A stretch of DNA of 64,000 bases from the NCBI RefSeq assembly GCF_000966285.1, contig NZ_KQ031391.1:1446378-1510377 (forward strand). The letters are read 5' to 3'. The translations under genes and the position numbers were made by a program. Positions 27,901 to 35,591 of this stretch are shown piece by piece (position 1 is the stretch's first letter; each line of letters begins with the position of its first letter). The notes beneath the pieces were generated by a model. It worked only from the letters and a program-made list of their open reading frames with translations. It had not been told where the DNA came from and ran no database searches. This DNA comes from Pseudofrankia sp. DC12. Lineage in GTDB: Bacteria > Actinomycetota > Actinomycetes > Frankiales > Frankiaceae.

Positions 27901-28953
27901 TTCGGCCGGACCACCACCGACCCCTACCCACCCAACGGCACGTCGGCCACGATTGGCTACTACGTCAACGACCAGGTCGCGTCCGAGACAGTGGGCTCCA
28001 CGACCCGCACCTACGCGACCGACCCGGCCCGGCGCATCCGCTCCTGGACCGACGGCAGCTCGACCTCGATCAACCACTACACATCTTCGTCCGGGGACGA
28101 TCCCGCCTGGATCGGGACCGGGACCGCCTGGACCCGCAACATTGTCGGCATCGACGGCAGCCTGGCCGCCAGCCAGGACAACGCCGGCACCGTCACCCTG
28201 CAGCTGGCCAACCTGCACGGCGACATCGTCGCCACGGTGGCGGACTCGACCAGCGCGACGTCACTGGCCAGCTACGCGGACAACACCGAGTTCGGGCTGC
28301 CGTACTTCACCTCCGCGGCCTACCCCACCTACGGCTGGCTCGGCGGCAAGCAGCGCTCCCGCAACACCCTCTCCGGCCTCACCCTCATGGGCGTCCGCCT
28401 CTACGACCCCGACCTCGGCCGCTTCCTCCAGACCGACCCCGTCCCCGGCGGCTCCGCCAACGCCTACGACTACTGCAACGCCGACCCCATCAACTGCACC
28501 GACGTAGACGGACAATGGCCCCACCTTCGGAAGATGTGGAAGAAGCTTCAAAAGGCCGGCCTAAATCTTGCGAACAATAAGCTGATCACGCTCTGCACGA
28601 ACTTTGCACCAGGGCAGCTTGGCATGGCGTGCGGATTGACGCAGGTCATCGGCTACTCACTTAACGGTCAGTTTAGGAACGCTGCTGGCGTCGGTTTGGG
28701 AATGGCGGTTGGAGCGGGGGTCGGTGCGGCCATCGATCGTTATGGAATGGCTGTCCTCGCGCGTCGGGTAGTTCGACCTCGGAGCGTCCGAGCTCCCAGG
28801 CTCAGTCGTGTGGAAAGGTTTGCGGTGGCGGCCTACCGGCGGACCAAGGGCAGGCCGTGGTCGTATCCTAAGTACGTGGCGGGCGTCTCATCGGCCAACA
28901 CAACGGCGACCTACGTCAGTGGAAGCCGTGCCTCGTGGGATCCGTATTGGTGA
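21970..28953 (+). CDS. Rhs/YD-repeat polymorphic toxin, 2327 aa
   Basis: A giant secreted protein. It has an N-terminal hydrophobic export region (LVVLLATALVSTAVASVPA), a beta-rich part, and a DNRLRE-type module around residues 330-500 (YSQLRLGNLNGNSVNRSFLR, WNSQPTADGVVWGSG). Then follow Ig/Fn3-like segments and many YD repeats from about residue 1290 (YGYDSLNRLTTVTPPG, TGYDSWGRVTSQTDADGN). The conserved Rhs core ends at about residue 2180 with GVRLYDPDLGRFLQTDP and YDYCNADPINCTDVDG. The remaining ~147 residues are a variable toxin tip with a glycine-zipper helix (VGLGMAVGAGVGAAID); this part is markedly lower in GC. Start is the TTG at 21970; a later GTG is possible. The toxin activity is not identifiable. 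Confidence 0.88.
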   Translation: MVLHFRWSHRGHRSSRLVSVLALSCALLAGFGIGVGVLATLLVRRVWSVRVLVVLLATALVSTAVASVPALRSPARAVTPPAADQGPAERPDLVSAQLTARAQKRRIEVTGLRTESTTAYVNPDGTMTVDSYSGIRRVRAGDGWADVDTTLVVADGKVTPKVTKAGIVLSAGSQSAGDVATLIDGDRTVAFGWASALPAPVLKDNTATYKGVAADTDLVVTVTATGYDLQIVAYTPAAAQAALRVPMRLHGVTASRTPGGETQLSAGGKVTARSPAPLMWDAHVDPTSRQPTATRTVDATLDTAKADAPTLTLKPDKTWLTDKARQYPVTIDPAATLADNLDTDVNSANPTTNYDTYSQLRLGNLNGNSVNRSFLRFDDSAIKGKHVTSAVLNLWQGGSQTCTVEPMVVEGSGLMGPGTTWNSQPTADGVVWGSGTFNNGGSCTGSGGTNIDITGLVSAWSSNGFASPEALTMRASNESDTNQFKWFYSGDTILAPHISVTYNSYPATVSGRSTAPCLAPCAVSPSPVLTNTTTPTLYGGSYDPDGTAVRVDFEVWNANATTDIANGSVSNIAANSTGAWTVPSGLLANGGSYEWRARGFDGTDYSKAWSTWIPFAVDTTAPAAPSAVSSTVWPSGGWGSATSGTFTWTSPGGDTKSFLYGLDQPSPSTETTSTTTATLGPTPGLHKFYVRTKDTSGNLSSVVSYSFGVGTGALAQPDEGARIQRYTTLEGQAPSSQVSVRYQYHWGSNTSTTWVDIPTSDVVIAGTSTHPTAWPVARNGSALFDKLTWDLGTTMANYSVPDGADQIRACFTDSSSTVSCTPARTVQYSRRAFADADATAPVGPGTVALLTGDFAVSATDVSMPTYTGSLTVGRTDTTLSSAGGLVVDPSSPAAVGWAGNGCTAAGNAVTASFTAPANALLLAFGDTASNASGASNGPSLSDSGGLTWTQIGSSGASATKDEAVAWWAKTTGSSARTVTLHASNNVCTKFLKVIVLTGANLINPIAATNIGPATTAEGVLNQSVTSTTAGSMAFAAVADWNAAGTPTPGTGVTLAGSYSQFDATGAALYRTAPSTTFGQTMTISTTAPTTATNSWVMFEVRPAVAATTPAATGVFGPGWTASMPGPDAGRADESLADFTDSQGYVTLTDETGVQDVYLRSGTGAYPYAYTGVGDSGSDGSKLVKNSATQFTATDDDGTQTVYQAVTVNGATTWPVASVVEPGSGTTSSFTTDSAGRTTRILAPVPAGITCITLVAGCRALTLTYASSTTATGTTQATWGDYVGRLTAIAMSLNGNPAVTVAQYAYDSNGLLRSAKDPRTGLATTYGYDSLNRLTTVTPPGQATWTMAYDGSGRLLTASRPTPVGATATQTVAYDIPVTGTGAPIDLSSGQAANWAQTDLPIYGAGVFAADHVPASPPTATDWPYASLTYLDTDGRAVNAASYGNNAWQISTTEHDANGNVVRSLSAENRDQALSPTADTDPSVAALTTSAARSQLVDDQTVYSSDGVLVTDTYGPTHPIIDNSGGRYSAREHVHTDYDQGAPSAPDPYRLPTTVTTTARTLTGTDVDPRKTVNGYEAKTGADPSTSGWTLRKPTTVTTWMGGGTTPDIVKTTYYNAAGNVVESRQPKANNTGTDAYTTLTTYYTATGTGSCVNASWTGLACTSGPAAQPSTGNPLPVTTNTYNDLAEPLTSTDSVTVSGTTTTRTTTDTYDSAGRKTSEAIAASPAANGGTALPTATYGFDPATGLATTTTASGITLTTGYDSWGRVTSQTDADGNSASSSYDIDGRVATSSDGKGTYTYTYDGVAGEHRGLVTSLNVGAGSAPSTFSATYNGDGSMTTETYPSGLVAKTRYDNSGDANALTYTMGTTPWMTFAQANSIYGQVRLDSTPQGGRTLGYDPSGRLASVADTASFGSGTALCSTRVYAYDAESNRASLTSYPDAGGSDTGTCSTSTSPTGFGFGYDQADRLTNSGYTYDLFGRTTTDPYPPNGTSATIGYYVNDQVASETVGSTTRTYATDPARRIRSWTDGSSTSINHYTSSSGDDPAWIGTGTAWTRNIVGIDGSLAASQDNAGTVTLQLANLHGDIVATVADSTSATSLASYADNTEFGLPYFTSAAYPTYGWLGGKQRSRNTLSGLTLMGVRLYDPDLGRFLQTDPVPGGSANAYDYCNADPINCTDVDGQWPHLRKMWKKLQKAGLNLANNKLITLCTNFAPGQLGMACGLTQVIGYSLNGQFRNAAGVGLGMAVGAGVGAAIDRYGMAVLARRVVRPRSVRAPRLSRVERFAVAAYRRTKGRPWSYPKYVAGVSSANTTATYVSGSRASWDPYW

Positions 28954-29092
28954 CCATGGGTTCCTGCGATGCACGAAGGAAATTTAATCCAGCAAACCCC
29001 AATTGCAGCCGTCGCGACGAGGATCTCCTAAATGCCAATTGATACCCCAGCCGCTGCTCCCCGTTTTGTGCGACCGTGATCGGAGGGGTTCG

Positions 29093-30091
29093 GTGATCAA
29101 GTCGCCTGTTCGCGCCACGAACCTGTCCGATGGTAGGCGCCTCCTGCTCGGTGTGCTCGTGGCCGTGGGAGGTCTTGGGCTGGCGCTGGGGTGGCTGCGG
29201 TCCGACTACGTCTTCGCGCACAGAGGCGTTTCGACGATCGCTGAGGTCGTCAAACCCGGCGTGGGGCGTGGTCCGAGCACTGTTCGTTTCACGACGGGCG
29301 ACGGTCGAGTGATCGTGACGGAGCTCGATGCGCCAACGGACGTTCCGGTCGGCGGTCGGCTACGGATCGTGTACAACCGAGGCAACCCCTATGCGGTACA
29401 TGGCGGGAACAACGTTCCTTACTACGTTGGGCCTGCGGCAGCCGGTGCTGCCGCGCTCGGGATCGGGGCCTTCTTCGTCGGGACCTTCGTGCGACGGCGT
29501 CGGCGGTTCCCCGGCTGGAGCCCGATGTCCCTCGCCGAAGCCACGGAGCTGTTCACCAGGTGGCCGGGACCGTGGTGGATCGCGGGTGACCGCGCTGTCG
29601 ACCGCGGGCTGGCCCGCGCTGCGGCCGGGCCGGACATGACCATCCTCGTGACCGTGCCCAAGGCAGGGATGTTGCAGGCACTACTGCCAGGCTGGGAGAT
29701 CTGGTCCTACAGCAGCTGGCCGCGCCGGCACCGGCCGACCGACGACCTCAGCCGTACAGGGACTGACGAACTGTGGGCCCGGCAGGCCGACCGGCAGCCG
29801 TGGCAGCTGCGCATCCTGCTCGCCGACGTCGACCAGGATGCTTGGAAGCCTCGTTGGGACGCCCAGTCACCTATCCCACTCGCCGATCTGAGCCAGGCCG
29901 GCACGGACCCGGTCAAATTCCTGATCCCTGAACTGGCGCTCTACTGGCAGGTCGTCGCCGCCCGCCGACCGTGGACCTCCCAGAAGATCATCGACGCGGT
30001 CGCCTTGTTGAGCAAGTCGCAGCGGGAAAAGCTACGTCAGACCCTGAACGACGGCGGCCATGCCGACGCCGCGCGCCGCGTCCTCGGCTGA
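29093..30091 (+). CDS. Two-TM DUF3592-like protein, candidate Rhs immunity
   Basis: A 332-residue protein. It has a first membrane helix (LLLGVLVAVGGLGLALGWL), a short extracytoplasmic beta domain of the DUF3592 type (RFTTGDGRVIVTELDAPTDV, RLRIVYNRGNPY), a second helix (AAGAAALGIGAFFVGTFV), and a cytosolic part with Trp-rich motifs (FTRWPGPWWIAGD). The GTG at 29093 is chosen for its GGAGGGG site at 29082-29088. It directly follows the Rhs toxin tip, where immunity genes normally lie. The immunity role is inferred from position. The membrane topology would fit protection against an envelope-acting or membrane-crossing toxin. Confidence 0.65.
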   Translation: MIKSPVRATNLSDGRRLLLGVLVAVGGLGLALGWLRSDYVFAHRGVSTIAEVVKPGVGRGPSTVRFTTGDGRVIVTELDAPTDVPVGGRLRIVYNRGNPYAVHGGNNVPYYVGPAAAGAAALGIGAFFVGTFVRRRRRFPGWSPMSLAEATELFTRWPGPWWIAGDRAVDRGLARAAAGPDMTILVTVPKAGMLQALLPGWEIWSYSSWPRRHRPTDDLSRTGTDELWARQADRQPWQLRILLADVDQDAWKPRWDAQSPIPLADLSQAGTDPVKFLIPELALYWQVVAARRPWTSQKIIDAVALLSKSQREKLRQTLNDGGHADAARRVLG

Positions 30092-30519
30092 GGCAGCGCG
30101 TCACCCGCCCCCTGCCGGCGAGTAGTTCTCGGCCGGTCAGGTAGCTGGTGCCGTTGTCGTGAAGCTGATCGTCGGCGGCGGCCAGCCCCGCACAACAGAG
30201 CCCGCGCATGTCCGATCGGTGTGATAGGAACAGAACAGTTGCATACAACCTACACTGATCTTCTGGTAGCGCCCGTCAGCGGACCCGCTGATCGTTGTTT
30301 TCGGCCTGTGGTGGCCGTGAATCGGTCCTGATGGGCCAAGACTCCTCTCCGCCATCGAGCGAGAGCGGCGGGGAGTGGGACGAGCCGGGGACATCGAGGC
30401 CCTCAATGTTGCGCTGGACCCAGCCTGGCCCCTCGTCGGAGTCTCGGTCCTGATCGTCGTGATCGGCGTTTATCTGCTGTCGGTCGTGGCGCTGGGCAGT
30501 CACACGGCGGCACCGATAG
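30092..30519. other. Non-coding or decayed stretch before orphan Rhs tip
   Basis: I see no intact gene. A plus-strand frame from 30375 (SVLIVVIGVYLLSVVALG) is hydrophobic and runs into the Rhs-tip relic, but it has no ribosome binding site or family match. Confidence 0.35.
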
Positions 30520-30941
30520 GGCCAGTGGAAATGGCGCAAGCACATCACCTGGAAGAGAGTGGCGTTCGCGGCAGGTATCGCCTCGTTCGGGGTCTGCGTC
30601 GTCGCATCCGCGGGTGCCTGCGCCGGCGTCGGGATCATCGCGGCCGGTCTGTCGGCGACAGCAAAACCAATGGGAAGCTCAACAAGACCTGGGTCAAGAG
30701 CTTCGCGCTCAACGCCACGATAAACACCGCAGGGGCGGCAGCCGGATGGGCGCTTGGTGCCGGGAGACTGGGCGGAGTCGGTGTGAGGGCTTCGGCGCAT
30801 GGTCGTGCCACGCTCCTTTTCAAGTTCCTCGGCCACACTAGCGGAGGCAGGTTGATGCGCGCGAACCCCAAGATCATATATCAGCGGTCTGCGCAGGCCG
30901 CGGCGGGATTGGGGTACTGCTGGGAGACGCGGTCCTGCCCC
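30520..30941 (+). pseudogene. Orphan Rhs C-terminal toxin-tip relic
   Basis: Two overlapping frames encode the parts of a typical Rhs tip. The first (from 30520) reads WKWRKHITWKRVAFAAGIAS, then FGVCVVASAGACAGVGIIAA, a pretoxin membrane helix. The second (from about 30650) continues SKTNGKLNKTWVKSFALNAT, then INTAGAAAGWALGAG. A frameshift near 30655 separates them and IS copy 2 truncates the 3' end. There is no start and no Rhs core. Silent tips of this kind are known downstream of rhs genes as reservoirs for tip exchange. Confidence 0.65.
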
Positions 30942-33041
30942 CAATGCCAGTGAGCGGAGCTTGATCGCGTTTGCGGAGTGGTCTGGCTGGGTCTTGACCG
31001 GCGGTCACGGTGGGTGACGGTCGAGGGGTGGGGTGGCCGCGGGTGGCCGGGTGGTGTGACACGCCCGGCTGAACGGGGAACGTCCGGGTTGCGGCGATGT
31101 GGGTGGATCTCCGGGTAGAGATCGGGTGTCGAATCCATTTTCCCTGGCCCGGAGTCCGCTGTGTCTTTCTACTCTGTCGTGGCGTCGGTCGTGCTGCCTG
31201 GGGTGGCTGGCGGGCTTGCCGGTGCGGGGCTGGTCGCGTTGCGTGCCGGGGACGTGGCGGTGGGGCGGGCGCGGACGGCGGGGCGGCGCGGGGGTGGGCA
31301 GGCGCCGGTGGCGGAGCGGCGGTCGTTGCTGACGCTGGCGGACGGGGCGCGGCCGGTCGGGCAGGGCGATGACATCGTCATCTACCGGCCTGTGCTGCGC
31401 GGTGTCGCGAGGACGTATGACGACGGCCAGATCCGGCTGGTCGAGCCGGGCGGCGGACTTCGTGCGTCTCGGGCTGCTGGAGGCCGAGATCGACCGGCTG
31501 CTCGGTCCTGACGCGATCAACAGGCTGGTCGGTGAGCTCGCCGCGGGGAACGACGCCCCGGCGGCCGGCCCGGCCCTGGCCGCCGACGAGGTGGCCGGTG
31601 GGCAGGAGGGGGATACGGCGCGGGTGTTGACCCGGCCGGTGCTCGCGCGGGCGCTGATTCTGGGGATGGTCATGGCGGACACGTCGTGGGATGACGTGCT
31701 GGCGGCCCTGTTCGGTGAGCTGGCGGAGGTGCCGTTCACCGCGTGTGGTGCGGTCCCGGCGGGGTCGGGGTTCTCGAGGGCGCGGCGCGCCCTGCCCGGC
31801 GCGGTGCTCGACGAGCTGTGTGCCCGGCTGCTCGCCGCGGTGCGTGGCGAGTTGTCCGGCACCGACGGCGCGCAGGCGCTGACGGCGGGGAGCTTCCGCC
31901 TCGCCGGGTTCGACGGGACACTGGTCCGGCTGCCCGACACCGCGGACAACCGGGCGTTGTTCGGGGCGGGCACCGACCCGGCGCCGTACCCGCATGTGCG
32001 GCTCCTGCTCGACAACGATGCCGGGACGAAGGCGCCGCTCGCCTACGCCTACGGCCCGTCGAGCGGGGCGAAGGACGTCGGCGAGCAGGCCCTGCTCGAG
32101 CAGGTCGCCGAGGCGCCCGGGCTGCGCCGGCCTGGCCTGCTGCATATCGGTGATCGCAACTTTCCCGGCGCCGACCGGCTGGAGCGCCTCGCCGCGGACG
32201 GGATGAAGCTGCTCGTGCGGCTGCCCGGCGGGATCACCGTGCGCCGGGTCGGGGACTGGCTGCCCGACGGGTCGTTCCTCGCTGACCTCGGTGCCGAGAA
32301 GGTCCTGGCCGGCTGGCGGGTCGTGGAGTACGACGTGTTCGCGGGCGGGGTCCACACCGGTGAGACGTTCGCGGTGGCCACCAACGTCACCGACCCCGCC
32401 GCGCTGTCCGCCGCGCAGGCCGCCGACGCCTACCACGCCCGCTGGGGCGCCACGGAGACCCCGCTGCGCGAGCAGAAAGCGGCCCTCCACCGCTCCGGGC
32501 CGGGCAGCGGCCCGATGCTGCGCGCGACCGACCCGTTCGAGGCCGCCCAGGAGATCCCCGCCTGGATCCTCGCCACCAGCCTCATCCGGGCCCTACAGCG
32601 CACCGTCGCCGCCCAGGCCACCCCCGCGGCCCGTGGCGCCCACGCCGGCCAGCCCGTCCTCGTGCGCGCGCTGTCCTACAAGGCGGCCCGGCACGCGGCC
32701 CTCCGCCACCTCGGCTGCGCGACCGCGGGCCTCCCCGACGAGATCATCCAGACCCGGCAGCGGCAGGCCCTCCACACCCTCGGTCGCCGCCGCCACACCC
32801 TCGGCCGCGGCCGCACCCGCGACCGCGCCGCCAAGAGCGCCTCCGACTTCCCGACCGCCCGCCCCGGCATCACCACCCGCAAGGTCACCTACACGGTCCG
32901 GATCTGCGGGCCGATCCGCAACCAGACGCCCGCCACGCTCTCACTGATCACCAACGGTGATCACATCACCGACAGCGACCACATGCCGGAACAAGCCAAG
33001 GCCGCCTGACAGACGCGATCAAGCACCAGTCACTGGCATTG
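30942..33041 (+). mobile_element. IS4-type element, copy 2 (2100 bp)
   Basis: It has the same inverted ends as copy 1 and the same orientation. One base longer, because of an insertion near 31440. It forms the right arm of the composite transposon: the reductase gene continues directly at 33042. Confidence 0.9.
31161..33009 (+). pseudogene. IS4-type transposase, copy 2, frameshifted
   Basis: It is identical to copies 1 and 3 over almost the entire length. At about 31437-31450 the sequence reads CGGCTGGTCGAGCCGGG where copy 1 reads CGGGTGGTCGGCCGGG: one substitution and one inserted base. The frame is lost after about residue 95, so the catalytic domain is only reachable from internal starts. 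A second change turns LRRPDLLHIGD into LRRPGLLHIGD. This copy is probably inactive but can be moved by transposase from copy 1 or 3. Confidence 0.85.
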
Positions 33042-33052
33042 GGTTGGCGAGG
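33042..33052. repeat. Target-site duplication, right copy (11 bp)
   Basis: GGTTGGCGAGG, identical to 19263-19273, abuts the outer end of IS copy 2. Confidence 0.9.
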
Positions 33053-33612
33053 CCCACCGTGACCACGCCCGCTCCTTCCAGCCAGTGCGCCATTTTCAGG
33101 CCGCCGACGTCCAGCGGGCGCAGCCCGAGGCTCTCGATGAACGCCTCCACACTTGCCTTGGCCTGCGCATTATCGCCAGCGAGGAAGACGTCGGGCTGGC
33201 CCTTCTCCAGGACATGACGGAAGATGGTGTTGAACGCCTTCACCACGCTGGCGCTGGCCGGGGCCGCCTTGGCGACTGCCTGCGCGATCGAGGTCTCCTC
33301 GCGGTGGGCTAGCCCGTCGAACGTGGAATTGAAGGGATTGCTGATGTCGACGATAACCTTGCCCGCGAGAGCGTCTCCGTACTGGGCGACGACCGGCACG
33401 ACGCCGTCGTACAACAGGGCCACGATGACGATGTCCCCGGCCGGGGCGGTTCCCCATTCTCCCGTCGTGGCGCCGCCGCCGAGAGCCTTGGCCAGGTCAG
33501 CGGCCTTGGACTGATCGCGGCCCATGACCTCGACCGTGTTGCCGCCCGCTACCGCCCGCGCACCGATGGTGCGGGCCATGTTCCCGGTGCCGATGATGCT
33601 GATGCTGCTCAT
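33042..33612 (-). pseudogene. NADPH-dependent F420 reductase-like gene, 5' part
   Basis: The first 190 codons of a Rossmann oxidoreductase: SISIIGTGNMARTIGARAVA is the nucleotide-binding GxGxxA loop, followed by GDIVIVALLYDGVV, VIVDISNPFN and VVKAFNTIF. That is the layout of NADPH:F420 oxidoreductase/NAD-binding-2-type enzymes. The ATG at 33612 begins MSSISII, as in the intact paralogue at 36215. The frame is cut at LAN by IS copy 2, and its last 17 residues are at 19210-19262. With the insertion removed, the gene reads through in frame to 207 residues. Confidence 0.9.
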
Positions 33613-33645
33613 CAGATGTCCTGCCACGGTTGTGTGTTGTTCGGT

Positions 33646-34380
33646 TCAGATGGCGGTGGTGCCGCCGTCGGCGACAAGTTCCATGCCGTTGACGTAGCTG
33701 GAGTCGTCGGAGGCGAGGAAGAGGGCGGCGGTGGCGATTTCGTCAGGGCGGCCCATCTGGCCGCGGGGTATGAGGGACTCGAACTGGCGCTTGGTGGCCT
33801 CGTCGAAGAGTTCTTCCTGCTTGGCGGTGGCGACCTGGCCGGGGGTCAGGACGTTGACGCGGATGCGGCGGTCCTTGAGCTCGTTGAGCCAGACGCGGGC
33901 CCAGGCCTGCTGGACGGCCTTGCTGCCGGCGTAGACGCTCCAGCCGGGGAAGGCGCCGAGGGAGGCGTTGGAGCCGGTCATGAGGATGGAGCCGCCGTCG
34001 TTGAAGAGCGGGAGGGCCTTCTGGACGGTGAACAGGGTGCCGCGGGCGTTGAGCCAGAATGCCGCGTGGAAGTGGGCCTCGGTGATCTCGCCGAGCGGGG
34101 CGGGCTCGCCGCCGCCGGCGCTGGCCCACAGCACGTCGAGACTGCCCTTCTCCCGCTTGACGGTGTCGTACAGGCGGTCCAGGTCATCCAGGTCGGCGGC
34201 GTCGCCCTGGACGCCGGTGACGTTGCGGCCGATCTGCTTCACGGCCTCGTCCAGGGCGTCCTGGCGGCGGCCGGTGATGAAGACGTGCGCTCCCTCGTCG
34301 ACGAACAGCTTCGCGCCGGCCAGCGCCAGGCCGGTCGTGCCGCCGGTGATGACCGCCACCTTGCCGTCAAGCTTTCCCAT
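33646..34380 (-). CDS. Short-chain dehydrogenase/reductase
   Basis: A classical SDR of 244 residues. The cofactor loop is AVITGGTTGLALAGAKLF (TGxxxGxG variant), NADP preference is suggested by FITGRRQ, and the active site is Ser in LMTGSNASLGAFPG with Tyr-x3-Lys in YAGSKAVQQ. The C-terminal GRPDEIATAALFLASDDSSY and VNGMELVADGG are typical. Substrate unknown. The ATG at 34380 has an AAGGAG site. It is transcribed divergently from the TetR gene, with operator-like repeats between them, so it is probably the TetR target. Confidence 0.85.
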   Translation of the reverse strand: MGKLDGKVAVITGGTTGLALAGAKLFVDEGAHVFITGRRQDALDEAVKQIGRNVTGVQGDAADLDDLDRLYDTVKREKGSLDVLWASAGGGEPAPLGEITEAHFHAAFWLNARGTLFTVQKALPLFNDGGSILMTGSNASLGAFPGWSVYAGSKAVQQAWARVWLNELKDRRIRVNVLTPGQVATAKQEELFDEATKRQFESLIPRGQMGRPDEIATAALFLASDDSSYVNGMELVADGGTTAI

Positions 34381-34428
34381 AGTCGCTCCTTGGTCGGTGG
34401 TGCCGTATGCACATGGAGTGACGGTGTT

Positions 34429-34492
34429 ATGTACACCGCTCGGTGTGCTTACCGTACCGGGAGGGCGAGCGGGACGCAAACTATGTACACCG
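34429..34492. promoter_or_regulatory. Operator-like repeats between SDR and tetR
   Basis: ACACCG-CT-CGGTGT (34433-34446) is a perfect inverted repeat. The 10-mer ATGTACACCG occurs at 34429-34438 and again at 34483-34492, the second directly upstream of the TetR gene. Two copies in a divergent gap fit a TetR repressor that controls both genes. Binding is inferred. Confidence 0.65.
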
Positions 34493-34522
34493 ATCGTTAC
34501 CCGACCGGGGTATCGTGGCCCC

Positions 34523-35134
34523 ATGACGGAGTTGGAGAAGGGCCCCAACGGCCGCCGCCGGGGCCGGGGCGCCCGCGAGCGCATCCTGGGCGCGTCCCAG
34601 CAACTGTTCCGCGAGCAGGGCATCAACCGCACCGGCATGGACCAGCTGTGCGCGGCGGCCCAGGTGTCCAAGCGCACGGCCTACCAGCACTTCACCGGCA
34701 AGGACGAACTCGTCGCCGAGTATCTGCGCCGGTTCGACCCCTCCGTTCTGTCCGGCGTGTTCGACCGCACCGACCTCACGCCCCGCGAACGGCTCCTCGC
34801 CGCCTTCGACATCCCCCCCACCACCCCCCTGTGCCCCTACATCGCCGCCGCCGTCGAACTCCACGACCCCCAGCACCCCGCATCCCAGTACGCACACGAC
34901 TACAAGAAAGCCGTCGCCGCGCGGCTCGCCGACACCGCCCGCGAGGCCGGCGCCGCCGACCCTGAACAGCTCGGCGAGCAGCTCGCGCTGCTCATCGACG
35001 GCGCCGCGGCCCGCACCCGGGTCCTCAACGCCGACGCCTTCCCGACCGCCGCCGCCATCGCCGCCGTCCTCATCGACAACGCCATCCCCGCCACAGCCAG
35101 CGACGACCAACGACGGGAGGAAATGTCAAGTTGA
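34523..35134 (+). CDS. TetR-family regulator
   Basis: A 203-residue regulator. The HTH lies at about residues 17-62 ([50 protein letters not shown]). The ligand domain is helical and includes [20 protein letters not shown]. The ATG at 34523 lies right after the second operator-like repeat, which points to autoregulation. It is divergent from the SDR gene. Confidence 0.88.
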   Translation: MTELEKGPNGRRRGRGARERILGASQQLFREQGINRTGMDQLCAAAQVSKRTAYQHFTGKDELVAEYLRRFDPSVLSGVFDRTDLTPRERLLAAFDIPPTTPLCPYIAAAVELHDPQHPASQYAHDYKKAVAARLADTAREAGAADPEQLGEQLALLIDGAAARTRVLNADAFPTAAAIAAVLIDNAIPATASDDQRREEMSS

Positions 35135-35539
35135 CTTGGCACTCCGCGGCCCGGCCGGACGCGCTGCCGGTCGGGCGGCTGCACCCGCCGGTACACGACA
35201 CCAGCCACACCCGGCACCTGGGCTGGCTTTTACGGAACTGGCTGCCCGCCTGCTGAAGGCAGCAGCAGGCCCCGCCGGGGAGACCGGCGACCCCCCGAGG
35301 ACCCAGGTACCACATGCCCTGTGCGCGACGTGGATAACGCCGTCGGAGTCCGCGGCCGCCTCCTTGAGCCCGTCGAGATCCTCGAGGTCGCCGCGACGCA
35401 CCTTCGCGCCATGCGCGGACAGCGCCGCCGCGGCCGTGTCCGACCGGGCCAGGCCGGTGACCTCGTGCCCGGCGGCGATGAGCTCGGGGATGATGTACGA
35501 ACCGGAATGGCCGGTCCCGCCAGTGACGAAAACGCGCAT
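35126..35539 (-). pseudogene. Extended SDR / NAD-epimerase-like gene, 5' fragment
   Basis: The start [20 protein letters not shown] carries the GxxGxxG loop, followed by [28 protein letters not shown] and DGVIHVAHR, as in atypical SDRs of the NmrA/epimerase type. After about residue 73 the sequence turns into Ala/Pro/Arg-rich text with no family character, and the gene ends at 35126 instead of running to ~290 residues. A deletion removed the C-terminal two thirds. The ATG is at 35539. Confidence 0.7.
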
Positions 35540-35591
35540 GCTGCTGCTCCTTGTCAGTGATGTGGCGCGAGAAGTGGTGGTGCGGGTGTGA

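Larger units (their letters stand above)
19274..33041 (+). mobile_element. Composite transposon carrying an Rhs toxin locus
   Basis: Two direct copies of a 2.1 kb IS4-type element bound 9.6 kb of cargo: an Rhs/YD-repeat gene, a candidate immunity gene and an orphan Rhs tip. The outer ends are flanked by the same 11 bp (19263-19273 and 33042-33052) and by the two halves of one reductase gene. The inner flanks (CCGCGACGGC after copy 1, GTCCTGCCCC before copy 2) are unrelated. This is the signature of the segment moving as a unit. An alternative is a single IS insertion followed by recombination with a circle carrying IS plus cargo. Confidence 0.85.

Noticed and set aside
21373-30941. Independent insertion of IS copies 1 and 2, each with its own duplication
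   Set aside because: Inner flanks do not match the outer ones, whereas the two outer flanks match each other and rejoin a gene.
30375-30953. Single 192-aa gene after the immunity candidate
   Set aside because: Its first half is out of frame with the recognisable Rhs-tip text and its end is IS sequence; better read as a frameshifted relic.
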